IMG/VR virus record: IMGVR_UViG_3300035698_035441
Location: 1-20,271 of that record
Length of the DNA: 20,271 nucleotides
Direction: 5' to 3' (one strand)
DNA from: a virus
Part shown: positions 5,361 to 12,721 of the stretch, one piece after another
Layout of the letters: the number at the start of each line of letters is the position of its first letter
Numbering within the stretch: the stretch's first letter is position 1
The notes under the pieces: generated by a model
Databases searched by the model: none
The model's input: only the letters and a program-made list of their open reading frames with translations
What the model was told of the DNA's origin: nothing
Program-made: the position numbers and the translations under genes

Positions 5361-7531
5361 ACCCGCTCACACACAAACAGGCGATAATACTCGATCACTA
5401 CAACCGCGAGCAGCCCCAACACATCATCATGGAGGGTGCGGTGCGTTCGGGAAAAACCTATCTCAATAACATTTTGTGGGCGACTCTCATCGGCAACACC
5501 CCCGGCCCCGGCAAGCAATTTATTTTGACCGGCACCACTATCGGATCGATTGAGCGCAACGTCGTCGCCTCCATCGAGGAGCTCACGGCCCGCAAAATCA
5601 CACTCAACAATTTCAATGAGTTCCCCCTGGTCCAGCACCTCGTGTGTTGTTTTGGTGCCAGCCAAGAAAGTAGTCATAAAGCTATGCAGGGGATGACCGG
5701 ATATGGGTGGTACGCCAATGAGGTGGTGAATCATCACATCAATACCATCCACGAGGCATTCAACCGCTGCAGTGGGGAAGGCGCCCGATTCTTTTGGGAT
5801 ACAAACCCCGACCATCCCCAGCACCCGGTCAAGACCCAGTACATAGATCGCTCCGGTCTCAGGGACGAGAACGGAAAGCTATTGGTTCAGGCGTGGCACT
5901 TCAAACTTGACGACAACGAAACCTTGACGCCCGAATACGTGGAAATGGTAAAGCGCAATACCCCTCCTGGGATGTGGTACGACCGCCGCGTCTTGGGGAA
6001 GTGGGTCGCTGCCGAAGGTGTGATCTTCACGAACTGGGAAGAGATACCGGTTATCCCCGAAAATGTAAAACGCCACTCACAGAGGATCTACGGCCTTGAC
6101 TTCGGGTTTTCGGTAGATCCGGCTGTGATCATCGATGTCTATTTTAACGGTGATGAGATCTGGGTTGACGAGCTCCTGTACTCGACTAACTACACGAATT
6201 ACATGCTCGCCGCCGACATGCGGGAAATGTGTGATTACGAGTTCCCGATATACGCCGACAGCGCCGAACCCAAATCAATCGAGGAAATAGCTGGCTTTGG
6301 TTTCAACATCCACGGCGCGACCAAGGGCCCTGATTCGGTGCGCGTGGGAATCGACTGGCTCATGGGCAAAAGAATCTACGTTACCGAACGGAGCAAAAAC
6401 ATCATCCAGGAATTGCAGCAATATAGCTGGCGGATGAACAAAGAAGGTACGTTACTGCCGGTGCCCGTAGACAAATACAATCACTGCCTGGCTGGATCGA
6501 CGATAATAGAGACCGCCGACGGCTGGAAGCGTTTAGACAAAATGCAGGCAGGCAAGTGCTTGACGTCATCGGGGATGAAAAACGTGTCGGCGGCGTGGAA
6601 GTCTGGCGACGCGGAGAAGCTGTACGAGGTAGTCACGACGAGTGGGAAGTCCGTACTCGCCACCGCCAAGCACAAAATAAAGACACAAGAGGGATGGAAA
6701 ACAGTTGACGCCTTGCGATATGCAGATGTAATATGTATTGCAAGGAGATCAAAATGGCAGTGTCTGAAATCGTTGTTTTTGAAGGCAGGAAATATCTGCG
6801 ATGGCCCGAATCAAAAAGATGGTCAGATAAATCGTACTACAGATCCGGTAATGGCAAACGCTTGCACGTTGCAGTATGGGAAAGTAAGCATGGGCCGGTT
6901 CCGAAAGGATTCCATATTCACCACGTTGACCAGAATCCTCTCAACAACAGCGTCGAAAATCTGGGATGCGTCAAAAACAAAGAGCATTGGTGCATGCACG
7001 AAATACCGCCAGAACGACGCAAAGCAATGCGAGAGAACCTCGACAGGATCAGGCACAAAACAAAAGCATGGCACGCGAGCGAAGAGGGCAGGGCGTGGCA
7101 TTCACAGCATGGACGAGAAGCGTACAAGAACAGAAAGCCCATCAAGAGGATTTGCGCATGCTGTGGCAAAGCGTTTGAAGACATGGCTCGCAGAGATTCG
7201 AGTCGGTTCTGCTCTAATGTGTGCAAAAGCAGAGCACGGCGCGATTCTGGCGTTGATAACGTTGTCAGGGTATGCGCCGTTTGCGGAAAGGATTTTACGG
7301 TCAATAAGTACAGTAAGAGCAGACATTGTTCCCCGTCATGTTCTGCGCGTGCGAGAAGTAAGAAGATCGCATAAAGTCTACGACGCTGAAGTCGAGGACG
7401 CCCATGAGTTTTTCGCCAATGGCATACTCGTTCACAACAGCATCGACGCATTACGCTACGCCTCAAGTGAGTTCATCGACGTCTATCGCGGCCGTCTCTC
7501 CGATGCCGACGCCGGGGATCTGGGACTGTAG
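5357..7531 (+). CDS. terL: Terminase large subunit containing an intein
   Basis: The 724-residue precursor contains a complete packaging motor. Walker A is GAVRSGKT (27-34); the Walker B region is YGWYANEV with E122; FWDTNPDHPQHP follows at 146-157. The RuvC-like nuclease has YGLDFG (D248), YADSAEP (D301) and DKYNH...SIDALRY (D697). The last motif is interrupted after H376 by an intein, C377-N694 (318 residues); splicing would join DKYNH to SIDALRY and give a 406-residue TerL, a normal size. The start is TTG 5357 overlapping the TerS TGA; no strong ribosome binding site is visible and no other start would keep the N-terminal helix before Walker A, so coupling is likely. N121 stands where Asp is common in Walker B. 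The central 200 residues of the intein are the off-frame reading of an HNH gene. Confidence 0.92.
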   Translation: MNPLTHKQAIILDHYNREQPQHIIMEGAVRSGKTYLNNILWATLIGNTPGPGKQFILTGTTIGSIERNVVASIEELTARKITLNNFNEFPLVQHLVCCFGASQESSHKAMQGMTGYGWYANEVVNHHINTIHEAFNRCSGEGARFFWDTNPDHPQHPVKTQYIDRSGLRDENGKLLVQAWHFKLDDNETLTPEYVEMVKRNTPPGMWYDRRVLGKWVAAEGVIFTNWEEIPVIPENVKRHSQRIYGLDFGFSVDPAVIIDVYFNGDEIWVDELLYSTNYTNYMLAADMREMCDYEFPIYADSAEPKSIEEIAGFGFNIHGATKGPDSVRVGIDWLMGKRIYVTERSKNIIQELQQYSWRMNKEGTLLPVPVDKYNHCLAGSTIIETADGWKRLDKMQAGKCLTSSGMKNVSAAWKSGDAEKLYEVVTTSGKSVLATAKHKIKTQEGWKTVDALRYADVICIARRSKWQCLKSLFLKAGNICDGPNQKDGQINRTTDPVMANACTLQYGKVSMGRFRKDSIFTTLTRILSTTASKIWDASKTKSIGACTKYRQNDAKQCERTSTGSGTKQKHGTRAKRAGRGIHSMDEKRTRTESPSRGFAHAVAKRLKTWLAEIRVGSALMCAKAEHGAILALITLSGYAPFAERILRSISTVRADIVPRHVLRVREVRRSHKVYDAEVEDAHEFFANGILVHNSIDALRYASSEFIDVYRGRLSDADAGDLGL
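6485..7438 (+). mobile_element. Intein in the TerL nuclease motif, interrupted by an off-frame HNH gene
   Basis: The N-terminal splicing region begins CLAGSTIIETADGW (block A, Cys1 = residue 377 of the precursor). Block B is VLATAKHKIKTQEGW with the TxxH motif (T436, H439). The C-terminal region has VYDAEVEDAHEFFANGILVHN (blocks F and G, ending H693-N694) followed by Ser695 as the +1 residue. All catalytic residues needed for splicing are present. The N part ends near residue 463 (ICIARR) and the C part begins near 671 (SHKVYD). Between them, about 207 residues rich in Arg, Lys, Ser and Thr show no LAGLIDADG or HNH motif in this frame. The insertion point is a catalytic motif of the host protein, typical for inteins. 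Confidence 0.92.
6754..7374 (+). CDS. HNH homing endonuclease nested out of frame in the intein
   Basis: The 206-residue protein has an HNH_3-type nuclease domain: LHVAVWESKHGPVPKGFHIHHVDQNPLNNSVENL at about 37-70, with H56, H57, D59, N61, N64 and H78 as likely active-site and metal residues. Two zinc-finger-like units follow: C134-x2-C137 with C153-x3-C157, and C174-x2-C177 with C192-x3-C196, probably for DNA binding. AAGGAG (6742-6747) lies 6 bases before ATG 6754, so the protein is probably made on its own; ATG 6733 in frame lacks such a site. The TAA stop falls where the C-terminal splicing part begins. Its frame differs from the terminase-intein frame, which stays open throughout. Expected role: cutting intein-free terL genes to spread the intein. 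Confidence 0.9.
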   Translation: MAVSEIVVFEGRKYLRWPESKRWSDKSYYRSGNGKRLHVAVWESKHGPVPKGFHIHHVDQNPLNNSVENLGCVKNKEHWCMHEIPPERRKAMRENLDRIRHKTKAWHASEEGRAWHSQHGREAYKNRKPIKRICACCGKAFEDMARRDSSRFCSNVCKSRARRDSGVDNVVRVCAVCGKDFTVNKYSKSRHCSPSCSARARSKKIA

Positions 7532-7587
7532 GGCTTGTCAAGTCCGGGCAATAGTACGAAACTACGGGAAAAGACGTGGAGGTCTAC

Positions 7588-9039
7588 ATGATCCTGCGAA
7601 CCACGAAAGACGTTCTAACCAATAAAGAAATAATCGATATCATAAAAGTTCACGAGGGCGAGCCCGTCAGGCGCATGGACAAGCTCTGGGAATATTACAG
7701 AGCCAAGAACACCAAGATCTTGAACCGCCGCCAGCCCGATGCCAACAATCCCGATAACAAGACCCCGGTCGGTTACGGGCGCAAGATCGTGACCACGTTC
7801 ACTGGCTACGCCTATCGGCCCCGGTACATCACCTATAAAACCGACGAGGACCAACCCGAGGGATACCTGGATCTCGTCAAAGCCACATTCAATCTCAACA
7901 GAGAGCATATCAAGACCTCGAGAGCGGGACGGAATACCGCGATTTTCGGCATGGCCTATGAAATTGTTTACGTCGACGGTGTGGCCACAGATAACCCCAA
8001 ATTACCAACCCAGGCCGAACCCAAGTTTTTCAGCGTGGATCCCCGCGAGCTGGTTTTGCTCTACGACGAACAGCCCGAGCCCAAGAAGAAAATCGCGGTC
8101 AGGTACTACGCCACGAATACCTCGAGAACCGAGTTCAACGTCGAAGTCTATTACATGACCAGAATCGAGACCTACACGCTGAAGAAGCCCAACACCAACA
8201 CAGTGGGCATAGGCGCAACGGATTGGGTGCTGGACTCGGTCAAGGTTTTCCCCAATTTCTTTGAGGACATCCCCGTTGCGGCCTACTATTTCGGTGATGA
8301 AATGCTGGGCATCATCGAGCCCGTTTTAGATCTCATCGATGATTACGACGTGCTAATTAGTGGGAGCCTTGATGAGTTTGATCGCTTTGCACATGCGTAT
8401 CTACGACTCGTTAAAATGAGCCTTACCGATCCCATCAAAGACAAGGTGCCGGGCGCGATAAGGAGAAAGCTGCAAGACATCAAGCGGCGTCGCATTTTTG
8501 AAAACTTGCCGAGTGCGGATGCCGTCACCTTCCTCACCAAAGACATCGCCAAAGAATACATTGAGTTTATGACCAATCTCGTTCGCAAAGAGATCCACGT
8601 GCAGAGCCACGTCCCTGATTTCAGCGACAAGACTTTTGCATCAGAGATCTCGGGCGTTGCGGTTCAGCGACTGCTTTTCGACTTCGAGAATGTGGTATCG
8701 AGCGCCGAGGCTGATTTTGACGTGGGCCTGGCCGAGCGCTTCGAACTCATGAACACCCTTTACAAAAAAGCCGGACGTGAAGACGTCGGCGAGCCCATGG
8801 GCATAACCATAAACCACAGACGCAACCTGCCCACGGACCTCAAGGAAAGATCTGATATCGCCAAGGTCATGAGCGATACCGGCTTCAGTGATTGGCTTGT
8901 GGCCGAGATCATGCCCGATCCCATCATTCCCGATGTCCAGACCGAACTCGATAGGCAGGAAGAGGACAGGCAAAAAGAACTGGAAAGGGAATTGACCCTG
9001 GCCGAAGCCGATGAAGGCGAAGGCGAACCCGAGGAATAA
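7588..9039 (+). CDS. Portal protein (SPP1 gp6-like)
   Basis: The 483-residue protein resembles the SPP1 gp6 portal family: an N-terminal helical region (IIDIIKVHEGEPVRRMDKLWEYYRAKN), the stretch GYGRKIVTTFTGYAYRPRYITY, then FGMAYEIVYVDG, FFEDIPVAAYYFGDEMLGIIEPVLDLIDDYDVLISGSLDEFDRFAHAYL in the middle, and an acidic C-terminus. Twelve copies would form the vertex ring through which TerL pumps DNA and to which the tail attaches. ATG 7588 is chosen because GGAGG (7578-7582) lies 5 bases upstream; GTG 7576 in frame overlaps that site. The stop overlaps the next start (TAATG). Size and position after TerL are typical. Confidence 0.9.
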   Translation: MILRTTKDVLTNKEIIDIIKVHEGEPVRRMDKLWEYYRAKNTKILNRRQPDANNPDNKTPVGYGRKIVTTFTGYAYRPRYITYKTDEDQPEGYLDLVKATFNLNREHIKTSRAGRNTAIFGMAYEIVYVDGVATDNPKLPTQAEPKFFSVDPRELVLLYDEQPEPKKKIAVRYYATNTSRTEFNVEVYYMTRIETYTLKKPNTNTVGIGATDWVLDSVKVFPNFFEDIPVAAYYFGDEMLGIIEPVLDLIDDYDVLISGSLDEFDRFAHAYLRLVKMSLTDPIKDKVPGAIRRKLQDIKRRRIFENLPSADAVTFLTKDIAKEYIEFMTNLVRKEIHVQSHVPDFSDKTFASEISGVAVQRLLFDFENVVSSAEADFDVGLAERFELMNTLYKKAGREDVGEPMGITINHRRNLPTDLKERSDIAKVMSDTGFSDWLVAEIMPDPIIPDVQTELDRQEEDRQKELERELTLAEADEGEGEPEE

Positions 9040-9956
9040 TGCCTGGTTTCCCGGTTTTCGAAGACCGCTCCTACAAGGCCCTACTCAGGCGCGAGCGCCA
9101 ATATGAGGTCATCGTCAACCGCGCCCTGATAGAATCACTGGACCAAATCCGCATCGACATGTCCAAGATCTACGAGAAGTACGCCGTCGACGGCAAGCTC
9201 TCCCTGGCGCAGATGACGCAGTACAACCGCCTGGCTACTATGAACAAAACCATCGTGGCGTCGATGAATGAGGCCACCCGGAAAAACGTGAGGACGTTCA
9301 ACACGCTCAGGCCCCAGCTCTACAACGAGTCCTTTTTCCGCTATGCCTGGGCCATCGATCAGGATGCCGGCGTCAACATCTCCTGGGGTGTGCTCAATCC
9401 CGACGTCGTGCTCGAAAACCTGAGTAGCGAATTCTACCGGATATCTCGAGCAACCTACGGACCCGAGGCCCGCACAACCGTGAGGCGGGCGCTGAACGTG
9501 GGCCTGGCCCAGGGGAAGTCCTACCCCCAGATGATGAAAGACATTCGCAAGGCCTTCAACATTACCAGTGGCCGCGCCATGCGTATCGTCAGGACCGAGG
9601 GCCAGACCGCGGTCAACGCGGGCCAAGATGATTTGTATACCAGGGCCGAGGCCAAGGGCATCAGGGGTGATCGGATCTGGGATTCCACACTCGATGACCG
9701 GACCCGGCCAACGAGTCCGAAAGTATTCGCCAATCACAGAGTCATGGATGGGCAGGTAAAGAAGAACGGATTTTTCACGACCAACGACGGCCAGAAGACG
9801 CCGTTCCCCACATGGCAGGGGATGGCCGCTAACCAGAGAATTCACTGCCGGTGCCGAGAGCGTTTTCAGATCGAGGGCTATCCCCCGCAGATCCGCAGAA
9901 CCCGGTCCCAGGGCATAATTCCCTACACTCCCTACAGCCAGTGGAAAGCGGCTTGA
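9039..9956 (+). CDS. Minor head morphogenesis protein (Mu F / SPP1 gp7-like)
   Basis: The 305-residue protein shows the Mu F/SPP1 gp7 pattern in its second half: MRIVRTEGQTAVNAGQ at about 180-195, WDSTLDDRTRP, HRVMDGQ and a closing HCRCR block near residue 268. The Cys/His residues at the end are typical of this domain. The N-terminal half is helical. Such proteins bind the portal and are packed into the procapsid in few copies, possibly to aid DNA entry. The ATG overlaps the portal stop codon. Confidence 0.88.
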   Translation: MPGFPVFEDRSYKALLRRERQYEVIVNRALIESLDQIRIDMSKIYEKYAVDGKLSLAQMTQYNRLATMNKTIVASMNEATRKNVRTFNTLRPQLYNESFFRYAWAIDQDAGVNISWGVLNPDVVLENLSSEFYRISRATYGPEARTTVRRALNVGLAQGKSYPQMMKDIRKAFNITSGRAMRIVRTEGQTAVNAGQDDLYTRAEAKGIRGDRIWDSTLDDRTRPTSPKVFANHRVMDGQVKKNGFFTTNDGQKTPFPTWQGMAANQRIHCRCRERFQIEGYPPQIRRTRSQGIIPYTPYSQWKAA

Positions 9957-9967
9957 TTATTCAGTCC

Positions 9968-9994
9968 TTGACAACTCACTATGCGATGTATTAT
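9968..9994 (+). promoter_or_regulatory. Putative internal promoter before the scaffold and capsid genes
   Basis: A consensus TTGACA (9968-9973) is followed by TATTAT (9989-9994), 5 of 6 to consensus, but with a short 15-base spacer. It begins 12 bases after the minor head gene stops and would start transcription near 10001, giving extra transcripts for the scaffold and capsid. The short spacer lowers confidence. Confidence 0.45.
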
Positions 9995-10022
9995 AGCTAG
10001 TACATTACGTCGGGGGTGGACT

Positions 10023-10169
10023 TTGAACAGGCGACAGCGAATTCAACGGGCCAGAAACAATCAACGCGAGAGTCTTCGGGCTCGCCACAATCCGCCAGAA
10101 CCTGAACCAGAATCCAAACCCGCGAAAAACAAGACAACTACTTCGGGGAAAACCACGAAGAAGGGGTGA
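10023..10169 (+). CDS. Small basic protein between minor head and scaffold genes
   Basis: This 48-residue product is not recognised. It is strongly basic at both ends (RRQRIQRARNNQR and KTTTSGKTTKKG) with a PPEPEPESKP linker between, and is probably disordered or nucleic-acid binding. I prefer TTG 10023 as start because GGGGG (10012-10016) lies 6 bases upstream and the transcript from the local promoter would begin near 10001. A longer form from ATG 9981 (62 residues) has no ribosome binding site and would contain the promoter -10. Its stop is 3 bases before the scaffold start. It could be a spurious frame, but the gap is otherwise unused. Confidence 0.5.
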   Translation: MNRRQRIQRARNNQRESLRARHNPPEPEPESKPAKNKTTTSGKTTKKG

Positions 10170-10172
10170 CAG

Positions 10173-10814
10173 ATGGCAGACGAGATCACGATTGAAGTCG
10201 TCAAAGAATGGATGACGGCGAACAAGGAAGGCGAGGGCGTTATAGCGTATCTCGCAGAGATCACACCGGAAGCCAAGATCACAGCAGAGTTGGTGCTTCC
10301 GTTTCTTGAAACTCCAGAAGGGCAGGCGCTGGTTCAACCCGCAGCAGACAAAAGGGTTAGCGATGCGCTGAAAACTTACAAAGAGGGTCATTTCGAGAGC
10401 GAAGTCAAAGTAGAGGTGGCTAAGAAAGTCTTAGAGCTGAACCCGCTGGAAACCCCCGAGGCCAAAGAGATTCGGGAACTCAAGGACAGAGTCGATAACG
10501 GGGAAAAGCTACGGGAAAAAGACAAGCTCAAGCGTTTGATAGTCGAGGAAGCGGCACGGCAAGAAATCCCTTCGTGGTGGGTCGATGATTTTTCCGGAAA
10601 CACCATCGAAGAAGCCAAAGTCTTTCTCGGTAAGATCAAAGCCCATGACACCACCAATGCCGAAAGGGTTCGCAACGAACTATTATCTGCTGGATTCAAG
10701 CCGGGAGCATCCGGCACGGGCGACAAAAAGAAGATCGATGCCAGCGCGCTTTCCACGGAGGAAGCAATCCGAATGGAGGAAGCGGGCGAGCTCGATGATG
10801 CTTTAGTCGAATAA
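10173..10814 (+). CDS. Capsid scaffolding protein (DUF4355-like)
   Basis: The 213-residue protein is acidic and highly charged, with a likely coiled coil at about residues 65-128 (repeated KE/EV/KL patterns), as in scaffolding proteins. Blocks such as AADKRVSDALKTYKEGHFESEV and RLIVEEAARQEIPSWWVDDFSGNTIEEAKVFL fit the DUF4355-type scaffolds of siphoviruses. Its place directly before the capsid gene agrees. It would template the procapsid shell and leave before packaging. AGGGGTGA lies just before ATG 10173. No protease gene was seen next to it. Confidence 0.75.
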   Translation: MADEITIEVVKEWMTANKEGEGVIAYLAEITPEAKITAELVLPFLETPEGQALVQPAADKRVSDALKTYKEGHFESEVKVEVAKKVLELNPLETPEAKEIRELKDRVDNGEKLREKDKLKRLIVEEAARQEIPSWWVDDFSGNTIEEAKVFLGKIKAHDTTNAERVRNELLSAGFKPGASGTGDKKKIDASALSTEEAIRMEEAGELDDALVE

Positions 10815-10833
10815 AAATCCAGGAGGGCCTTAA

Positions 10834-11700
10834 ATGGGTCTCGAAAACTTTACTCCACAGATATGGACAGCCAAGCTCTTTGTGAGACTGCGCAAAGCCC
10901 ATGTTTTCGGTGGAGTCGTAAACACTGACTACGAAGGCGAGATCACCGGAGCCGGTGATACCGTCAACATCAATGAGACGGGGCCGGTCTCGGTGTCGGA
11001 CTACACCAAGTACACGGCGATCACATGGGAAGCCCTGACTTCCGCGCAGAAAAAGCTCCTCATTGATCAGCAAAAGTACTTTGCTTTCACCATCGACAAC
11101 ATCGACAGGGCGCAGAACAAAGCCAAGGTCATGAACGGAGCCATGGGCGAGTCCGCGTACGCGATAGCCGACACCATCGACCAGCACATCGCCGGCAAGT
11201 ACGCCGAGGCCGGCGTCACGGGAAACGCGACGTATATCGGTAGCTCCGGAGCTTCGCTGTCGGTGTCCTCGGGGAATGTGATCGAAACCATTTCCTACGT
11301 GCAGCGCTATCTCAACGAAGCCAATGTTCCCACGGCCAACAGGTTCGGAATCATACCACCGTGGTTGCATCAGAAGCTCGTTCTCGCCGAAGTCGGTGGT
11401 ATCGCCGCAACCTCGGTGCCGAAAGTAAGAGACGATGGCGTCATCGCTCAGGGCTTTGTGGGTGCGGCCTTTGGATTCCAGTTGTTCATGAGCAACAACG
11501 TATCGACTGACGAAACCCAGTATCGGTGCATGTTCGGGACCAGGCAGGCTATTTCCTACGCGGGTCAGATCACGGAGATCAAGGCCGTTGAACGTGAGGA
11601 CTATTTCGACCAGGGCATCAAGGGCTTGTACGTCTACGGCTGCAAAGTCGTGAGACCCAACGCCTTGTGTACTGCGTATCTCGCTGAAGCCGCAGGGTGA
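10834..11700 (+). CDS. Major capsid protein (P22-coat-like)
   Basis: The 288-residue protein resembles the P22-coat-like branch of HK97-fold capsids: FTPQIWTAKLFVRLRKAHVFGGVVNTDYEGEITGAGDTVNINETGP at the start, LIDQQKYFAFTIDNIDRAQNK near residues 76-96, then ADTIDQHIAGKYAEAG and the closing YVYGCKVVRPNALC. This branch forms the shell with a separate scaffold, consistent with the gene before it. AGGAGG (about 10820-10825) is the strongest ribosome binding site here, as expected for the most abundant virion protein. Confidence 0.9.
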   Translation: MGLENFTPQIWTAKLFVRLRKAHVFGGVVNTDYEGEITGAGDTVNINETGPVSVSDYTKYTAITWEALTSAQKKLLIDQQKYFAFTIDNIDRAQNKAKVMNGAMGESAYAIADTIDQHIAGKYAEAGVTGNATYIGSSGASLSVSSGNVIETISYVQRYLNEANVPTANRFGIIPPWLHQKLVLAEVGGIAATSVPKVRDDGVIAQGFVGAAFGFQLFMSNNVSTDETQYRCMFGTRQAISYAGQITEIKAVEREDYFDQGIKGLYVYGCKVVRPNALCTAYLAEAAG

Positions 11701-11711
11701 GGGGGTAAAAC

Positions 11712-12101
11712 ATGGCTTCTACAACTTTTACGGTGCTTACTCCGGTAATCACTGGGACCACCATTACCGCGAAGGCCGGGGTCGTGAGTTCGGATACGAT
11801 CACGATTTCACCTTCTTCGGCGCAGAGCACTCTCGACGCAGCGGGATCGCTGTTCATTCGGGCCGAGAACACCAACTCCACGGCGGCGGTTACGCTTTCG
11901 ATTGGTGTTGGCACGGAGTTCTCTGCTTTGGGAATCGGTGCGGCCTCTGTCAGTATAGCCACCGAGACCACGGTCATAATCGGTGGCCAGCTCTTTGAAT
12001 CCGCAAGGTTCCAGACCAGCACGGGCACGATCGTGATCACGGCGACCGGCGCAGGCCCCATGTCTTGGGAAGCGTACCAGGCCCCGAGAGCGAATCAGTA
12101 A
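11712..12101 (+). CDS. Putative capsid decoration or accessory structural protein
   Basis: The 129-residue protein is rich in Thr, Ser, Ala, Val and Ile in alternating patterns (for example TTFTVLTPVITGTTITAKAG), giving a nearly all-beta prediction with few charges. This suits a small virion surface protein. It follows the capsid gene, the usual place for a decoration protein, but no family motif was recognised. GGGGG precedes ATG 11712. A stable hairpin follows its stop. Confidence 0.55.
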   Translation: MASTTFTVLTPVITGTTITAKAGVVSSDTITISPSSAQSTLDAAGSLFIRAENTNSTAAVTLSIGVGTEFSALGIGAASVSIATETTVIIGGQLFESARFQTSTGTIVITATGAGPMSWEAYQAPRANQ

Positions 12102-12107
12102 TCCTAT

Positions 12108-12125
12108 GGGGAGCTTCGGCTCCCC
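12108..12125 (+). other. UUCG-tetraloop hairpin against a ribosome binding site
   Basis: GGGGAGC-TTCG-GCTCCCC is a perfect 7-bp stem closed by a C-G pair around TTCG, an exceptionally stable RNA tetraloop. No T-run follows. The next gene's ribosome binding site GGAGG (12126-12130) begins at the very next base. It could protect the upstream capsid mRNA from 3' exonucleases or tune translation of the next gene. Confidence 0.8.
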
Positions 12126-12136
12126 GGAGGTAATTA

Positions 12137-12721
12137 ATGCCACAAAGCAATCTCTTCCTTCAGGGTGAGATAGACACGATAGTCACCCAGATCGTGACTT
12201 CGGGTGTTAACACGGTCACCGCACTGCCCAATGATGACATAGCCAATGCGCTGGTCACCATCGGTCTACAGCACGCCGAAATACACGAGGGCAAGGGCTA
12301 CAACGCGGCGGCCTACGAAAAACTCAATGCGGGAAGCGCCCTGACTATGTTCATCACCGCACCGACTACCGCCATCGAGGCCCACGTCGTACTTAGCGTG
12401 GAAACCGATGGCCCGGGTCTGTGGACATTTAGCAAACTCACAGATGCCAGCGGGGGCACGAACATAACTCCGGTCAATCATTATCTTCAGAGCGCAAACG
12501 CGGCGAGCACCGAAACCACGTACAACGCATTGGTGACGTCCACGGGTACTATTCTGGACCGTGGCGTGATCGGTGCAGCGGGCAAGTTCTACCTTGTTGG
12601 CGGCGACGATGGCGGGCGCGAGGAATGGCGGCTGTCTGACGCCGAGGAAGTGATCCTTGTTTTTACCGCCGATGGCGCGAGCACCCGAACGGTCTTGCGG
12701 GCATCATGGTACGAGGAATAA
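12137..12721 (+). CDS. Putative virion structural protein
   Basis: This 194-residue protein has no family I can name. Most of it looks beta-rich (ALTMFITAPTTAIEAHVVLSVETDGPGLWTFSKL; EEWRLSDAEEVILVFTADGASTRTVLRASWYEE). Proteins of this type, with a mid-section of alternating strands ending in a polar Trp-Tyr tail, often occur next to P22-like coat genes. GGAGG at 12126-12130 lies 6 bases before ATG 12137, right after the UUCG hairpin. It lies between the putative decoration gene and the connectors, so a capsid role is likely but unproven. Confidence 0.6.
   Translation: MPQSNLFLQGEIDTIVTQIVTSGVNTVTALPNDDIANALVTIGLQHAEIHEGKGYNAAAYEKLNAGSALTMFITAPTTAIEAHVVLSVETDGPGLWTFSKLTDASGGTNITPVNHYLQSANAASTETTYNALVTSTGTILDRGVIGAAGKFYLVGGDDGGREEWRLSDAEEVILVFTADGASTRTVLRASWYEE

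Noticed and set aside
5234-5824. 196-residue leftward open frame opposite TerS and TerL
   Set aside because: It spans the junction of two recognised genes on the other strand and shows no domain.
6918-7466. 182-residue leftward open frame across the HNH region
   Set aside because: It is a shadow of the two rightward frames: rich in Leu, Arg, Ser and Cys, with no motif and no convincing ribosome binding site.
9135-9845. 236-residue leftward open frame opposite the minor head gene
   Set aside because: It lies wholly opposite a recognised Mu F-like gene and its His/Gly/Leu-rich sequence looks like an antisense shadow.
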